From Nitrospira sp. (GTDB lineage: Bacteria > Nitrospirota > Nitrospiria > Nitrospirales > Nitrospiraceae): a DNA stretch of 64,000 bases. A program made the position numbers and the translations under genes. This document shows, piece by piece, positions 62,004 to 64,000 of the stretch. The stretch's first letter is position 1. Every line of letters starts with the position of its first letter. The stretch spans positions 1 through 64,000 of the forward strand of contig SWDM01000016.1 of NCBI GenBank assembly GCA_005116835.1. Direction: 5' to 3'. Under the pieces are notes generated by a model. That model saw only the letters and a list, made by a program, of their open reading frames with translations. It was not told the DNA's origin and did not search any database.

Positions 62004-62321
62004 CTACGCCTTCGGTTTCTGCGCAGTGCCCAACCCCACTAACACGTGCTGAATCTGCTGATGCAATCGCGCGAGCACGTCCACGCTCATCGCCACGCGG
62101 GTGACGAGGGCACCCTCTAATCCCTTGGGCGCCGCCTGGCCATCCTTCGCCGTCTTGGCAATGGCCGCGAACAGCGCGGGCTCGATGAACCCAAAATCGA
62201 GATAGGCGATCCCCTGAACTACGCCGACGTTGGTGTAGTTTGTCGCGCGCGGATGCGCCGACGACTCACTGGGCTTCAAGCGCACGTTTAATGCGAGGAT
62301 CTGGTCTTTGGCTTGACTCAT
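62004..62321 (-). CDS. DUF3467-like small protein
   Basis: This 105-residue protein shows the DUF3467-like pattern Y-T-N-V-G-V-V-Q-G-I-A-Y-L-D-F-G-F near residue 29, V-T-R-V-A-M-S-V near 73 and a helical C-terminus (L-A-R-L-H-Q-Q-I-Q-H-V-L). Family members are uncharacterised. It lies 97 bases upstream of the WD40 lipoprotein on the same strand and may be co-transcribed. The ribosome binding site is weak. Confidence 0.65.
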   Translation of the reverse strand: MSQAKDQILALNVRLKPSESSAHPRATNYTNVGVVQGIAYLDFGFIEPALFAAIAKTAKDGQAAPKGLEGALVTRVAMSVDVLARLHQQIQHVLVGLGTAQKPKA

Positions 62322-62452
62322 ATTGGCTTTCTACTAGTGATAGAGATTGGCGTAGGGCGTTCTTGATGCAAGAACAGGCTCGAAAGTAATCCATAGGATT
62401 TGATATGGAATCCGTGATGGATTTCCGACTATATCGAGCCATCTATAATCAT

Positions 62453-62638
62453 TCAAGGCTTTAGCATTATTCCTATTCGCTGCGACGACTTAGTTAACCG
62501 GTCGTATTGTTCTGGAGTAGTGGTTAACTCTGCGGCGTAGGCTGCGAGGAACGTTTCCTTCAGTTGACAGTGATAGGGGGCTAGGGCTACACATCTGCAT
62601 GGGCATTCATCCCCTTGCAGGTCAGCCAGCTCCGACAT
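62453..62638 (-). CDS. Possible 61-residue cysteine-containing protein, overlapping the pgm start
   Basis: The frame encodes [24 protein letters not shown] followed by an amphipathic helix ([11 protein letters not shown]). The clustered cysteines and protein-like composition are notable. However, it would start inside the pgm gene, overlapping its first 40 bases on the opposite strand, and no ribosome binding site is clear. I regard it as possible only. The surrounding gap 62322-62598 shows nothing else. Confidence 0.25.
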   Translation of the reverse strand: MSELADLQGDECPCRCVALAPYHCQLKETFLAAYAAELTTTPEQYDRLTKSSQRIGIMLKP

Positions 62639-64000
62639 CGGCCCTCGTCGATGTCGCGAAGCTCATCGCGGCCTATTTTTCAGAGAAGCCCGATACAACG
62701 GTCCGTGAGCAGCGAGTCGCCTTCGGTACTTCGGGACACCGCGGTTCATCCTTTAAGCGAAGCTTTAACGAATCGCACATTCTGGCCATCACGCAGGCCA
62801 TCTGTGAATATCGAGTCAGCCAGGGCACAGTCGGACCGCTCTATCTTGGGAAGGATACCCACGCACTTTCGGAGCCTGCTTGTGCAAGCGCGATCGAGGT
62901 GTTAGCCGCGAACGGCGTTGAGGTGATGATCGATCGGACCGGCGGCTATACCCCCACTCCGGTCATCTCTCACGCAATACTCACTTATAATCGGGGGAGA
63001 ACCTCAGGGCTCGCGGACGGCATCGTCATCACGCCTTCTCACAATCCGCCGGAGGACGGCGGCATCAAGTACAACCCACCGCATGGCGGACCGGCCGATA
63101 CCCAGGTGACCAAATGGATTGAAGATCGTGCGAATGCCCTCCTGGCTGCTGATCTGCAAGGAGTCAAGCGTTTGGCGTATGACCAGGCTCGTCGTGCGAG
63201 CACGACCCACCAGCACGATTATCTCGGTGCATACATCGGAGATCTCGCACAGATCATCGATATGGATATCATTCGTTCAGCCGGATTGAAGCTTGGTATC
63301 GATCCGCTCGGTGGGTCCGGTGTGGCCTACTGGCAACCGATCGTAGAGCGATATGGCTTGAATATCGAGAACGTGAATCCTTCTGTCGATCCAACCTTCC
63401 GTTTCATGCCGCTCGATTGGGATGGCAAGATTCGTATGGATTGTTCCTCTCCCTATGCCATGGCGAATCTGATTGCGCTGAAAGATCGCTTCGATGTCGC
63501 ATTCGGCAACGATGCAGACAACGACCGCCATGGCATTGTCACCCCCTCTGCCGGTCTGATGAATCCCAATCATTATCTGGCTGTCTCGATCGCATACCTC
63601 TTTGCAAACCGTCCAGGCTGGAGCCTGAGCGCTGGGATCGGTAAAACACTGGTGAGCAGCAGTCTCATCGACCGTGTGGCGGTGAAGCTCACACGCAAGC
63701 TTGTTGAAGTACCGGTCGGCTTTAAATGGTTCGTCAACGGGTTGCTCGACGGCGCGCTCGGTTTCGGCGGTGAAGAAAGCGCCGGGGCCTCGTTCCTGCG
63801 CCGAGACGGATCGGTCTGGACAACGGACAAGGACGGCATCATCATGAATCTTCTGGCAGCGGAAATGATGGCTAAGACCGGCCGCGATCCCGGTGAACTG
63901 TACCGTGAACTGACTCACGATCTCGGTGAACCGATCTATGCACGGATGGATGCGCCAGCGACGCCGGTGCAGAAAACTATTCTCTCAAAACTCTCTCCCG
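62599..64000 (+). CDS. pgm: Phosphoglucomutase, alpha-D-glucose phosphate-specific (partial, cut by window end)
   Basis: At least 467 codons are open to the right edge. The enzyme interconverts glucose 1-phosphate and glucose 6-phosphate for glycogen and sugar-nucleotide metabolism. The start [12 protein letters not shown] is typical of this Pgm subgroup. It continues with [12 protein letters not shown] near residue 41, the phosphoserine loop T-P-S-H-N-P-P near 147, the metal-binding D-A-D-N-D-R-H-G near 305 and the sugar-binding G-G-E-E-S-A near 390. All visible motifs are intact. Confidence 0.95.
   Translation, partial: MGIHPLAGQPAPTSALVDVAKLIAAYFSEKPDTTVREQRVAFGTSGHRGSSFKRSFNESHILAITQAICEYRVSQGTVGPLYLGKDTHALSEPACASAIEVLAANGVEVMIDRTGGYTPTPVISHAILTYNRGRTSGLADGIVITPSHNPPEDGGIKYNPPHGGPADTQVTKWIEDRANALLAADLQGVKRLAYDQARRASTTHQHDYLGAYIGDLAQIIDMDIIRSAGLKLGIDPLGGSGVAYWQPIVERYGLNIENVNPSVDPTFRFMPLDWDGKIRMDCSSPYAMANLIALKDRFDVAFGNDADNDRHGIVTPSAGLMNPNHYLAVSIAYLFANRPGWSLSAGIGKTLVSSSLIDRVAVKLTRKLVEVPVGFKWFVNGLLDGALGFGGEESAGASFLRRDGSVWTTDKDGIIMNLLAAEMMAKTGRDPGELYRELTHDLGEPIYARMDAPATPVQKTILSKLSP

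Overview
The window looks like chromosomal DNA of a Nitrospira-type bacterium (phylum Nitrospirota). That placement is inferred from gene content (very large multihaem c-type cytochromes, CcmI, a giant multi-PAS kinase, heavy-metal RND efflux) and from many intergenic short-period repeats; no rRNA or other marker gene is present to prove it.

Layout. 0-5.3 kb: the 5' end of an ISL3-type transposase, then a glutathionyl-hydroquinone reductase, a two-TM protein with a PLD-like domain, the ribosome-assembly GTPase YlqF/RbgA and an RNB-domain ribonuclease. 5.4-15.2 kb: a defence island. One minus-strand operon runs hsdM-hsdS-DUF262/DUF1524 nuclease-hsdR-darT-darG, with 4-bp overlaps or very short gaps at most junctions. 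GC-rich intergenic repeats lie on both sides of it, and a MITE-like element sits at its upstream side. 15.4-17.2 kb: small proteins of unknown function, including an AAA+ relic with a broken Walker A. 17.3-23.5 kb: a CzcCBA-type metal-efflux operon. 23.8-37.4 kb: a redox region. A membrane-anchored 2[4Fe-4S]/FAD oxidoreductase, CcmI, an outer-membrane beta-barrel with an AMIN-like and TPR N-terminus and a cytochrome with 25 haem motifs are on the minus strand. Divergent from them are a cytochrome-b-like membrane protein, a 24-haem cytochrome and a TPR/gluzincin-like protein. Together they could carry electrons between the quinone pool and the cell surface.

37.5-50 kb: mostly housekeeping genes (maf, a dus tRNA-dihydrouridine synthase, a DUF692-like enzyme, CBS/PilZ, LOG, DHH phosphoesterase, rhomboid, purE-purK) plus a hybrid histidine kinase that has lost its phosphorylation residues. 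The dus-maf junction is interrupted by a 279-bp element with a CTAG target duplication. 50-60 kb: a two-component cluster with a CheY-like receiver, a NarL-type regulator and a 2881-residue soluble histidine kinase with about 15 PAS and 4 GAF domains. 60.3-62.3 kb: a scarred accessory patch with a tRNA-Leu 3' fragment, a RAYT C-terminal remnant, a truncated lipase-like 57-aa gene, a WD40 lipoprotein and a DUF3467-like protein. 62.6 kb to the end: phosphoglucomutase, cut by the window edge.

Two kinds of phased intergenic repeat recur. One is a family of long hairpins built from 9-nt units (NNTYTGGTT) with a conserved GAACGAAAC/AGTTTCGTT centre, placed just after stop codons. The other is short arrays with a 7-nt period (TGAGNNC, GTGAAGC, AGGCTAG types). 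Neither is explained by the genes.
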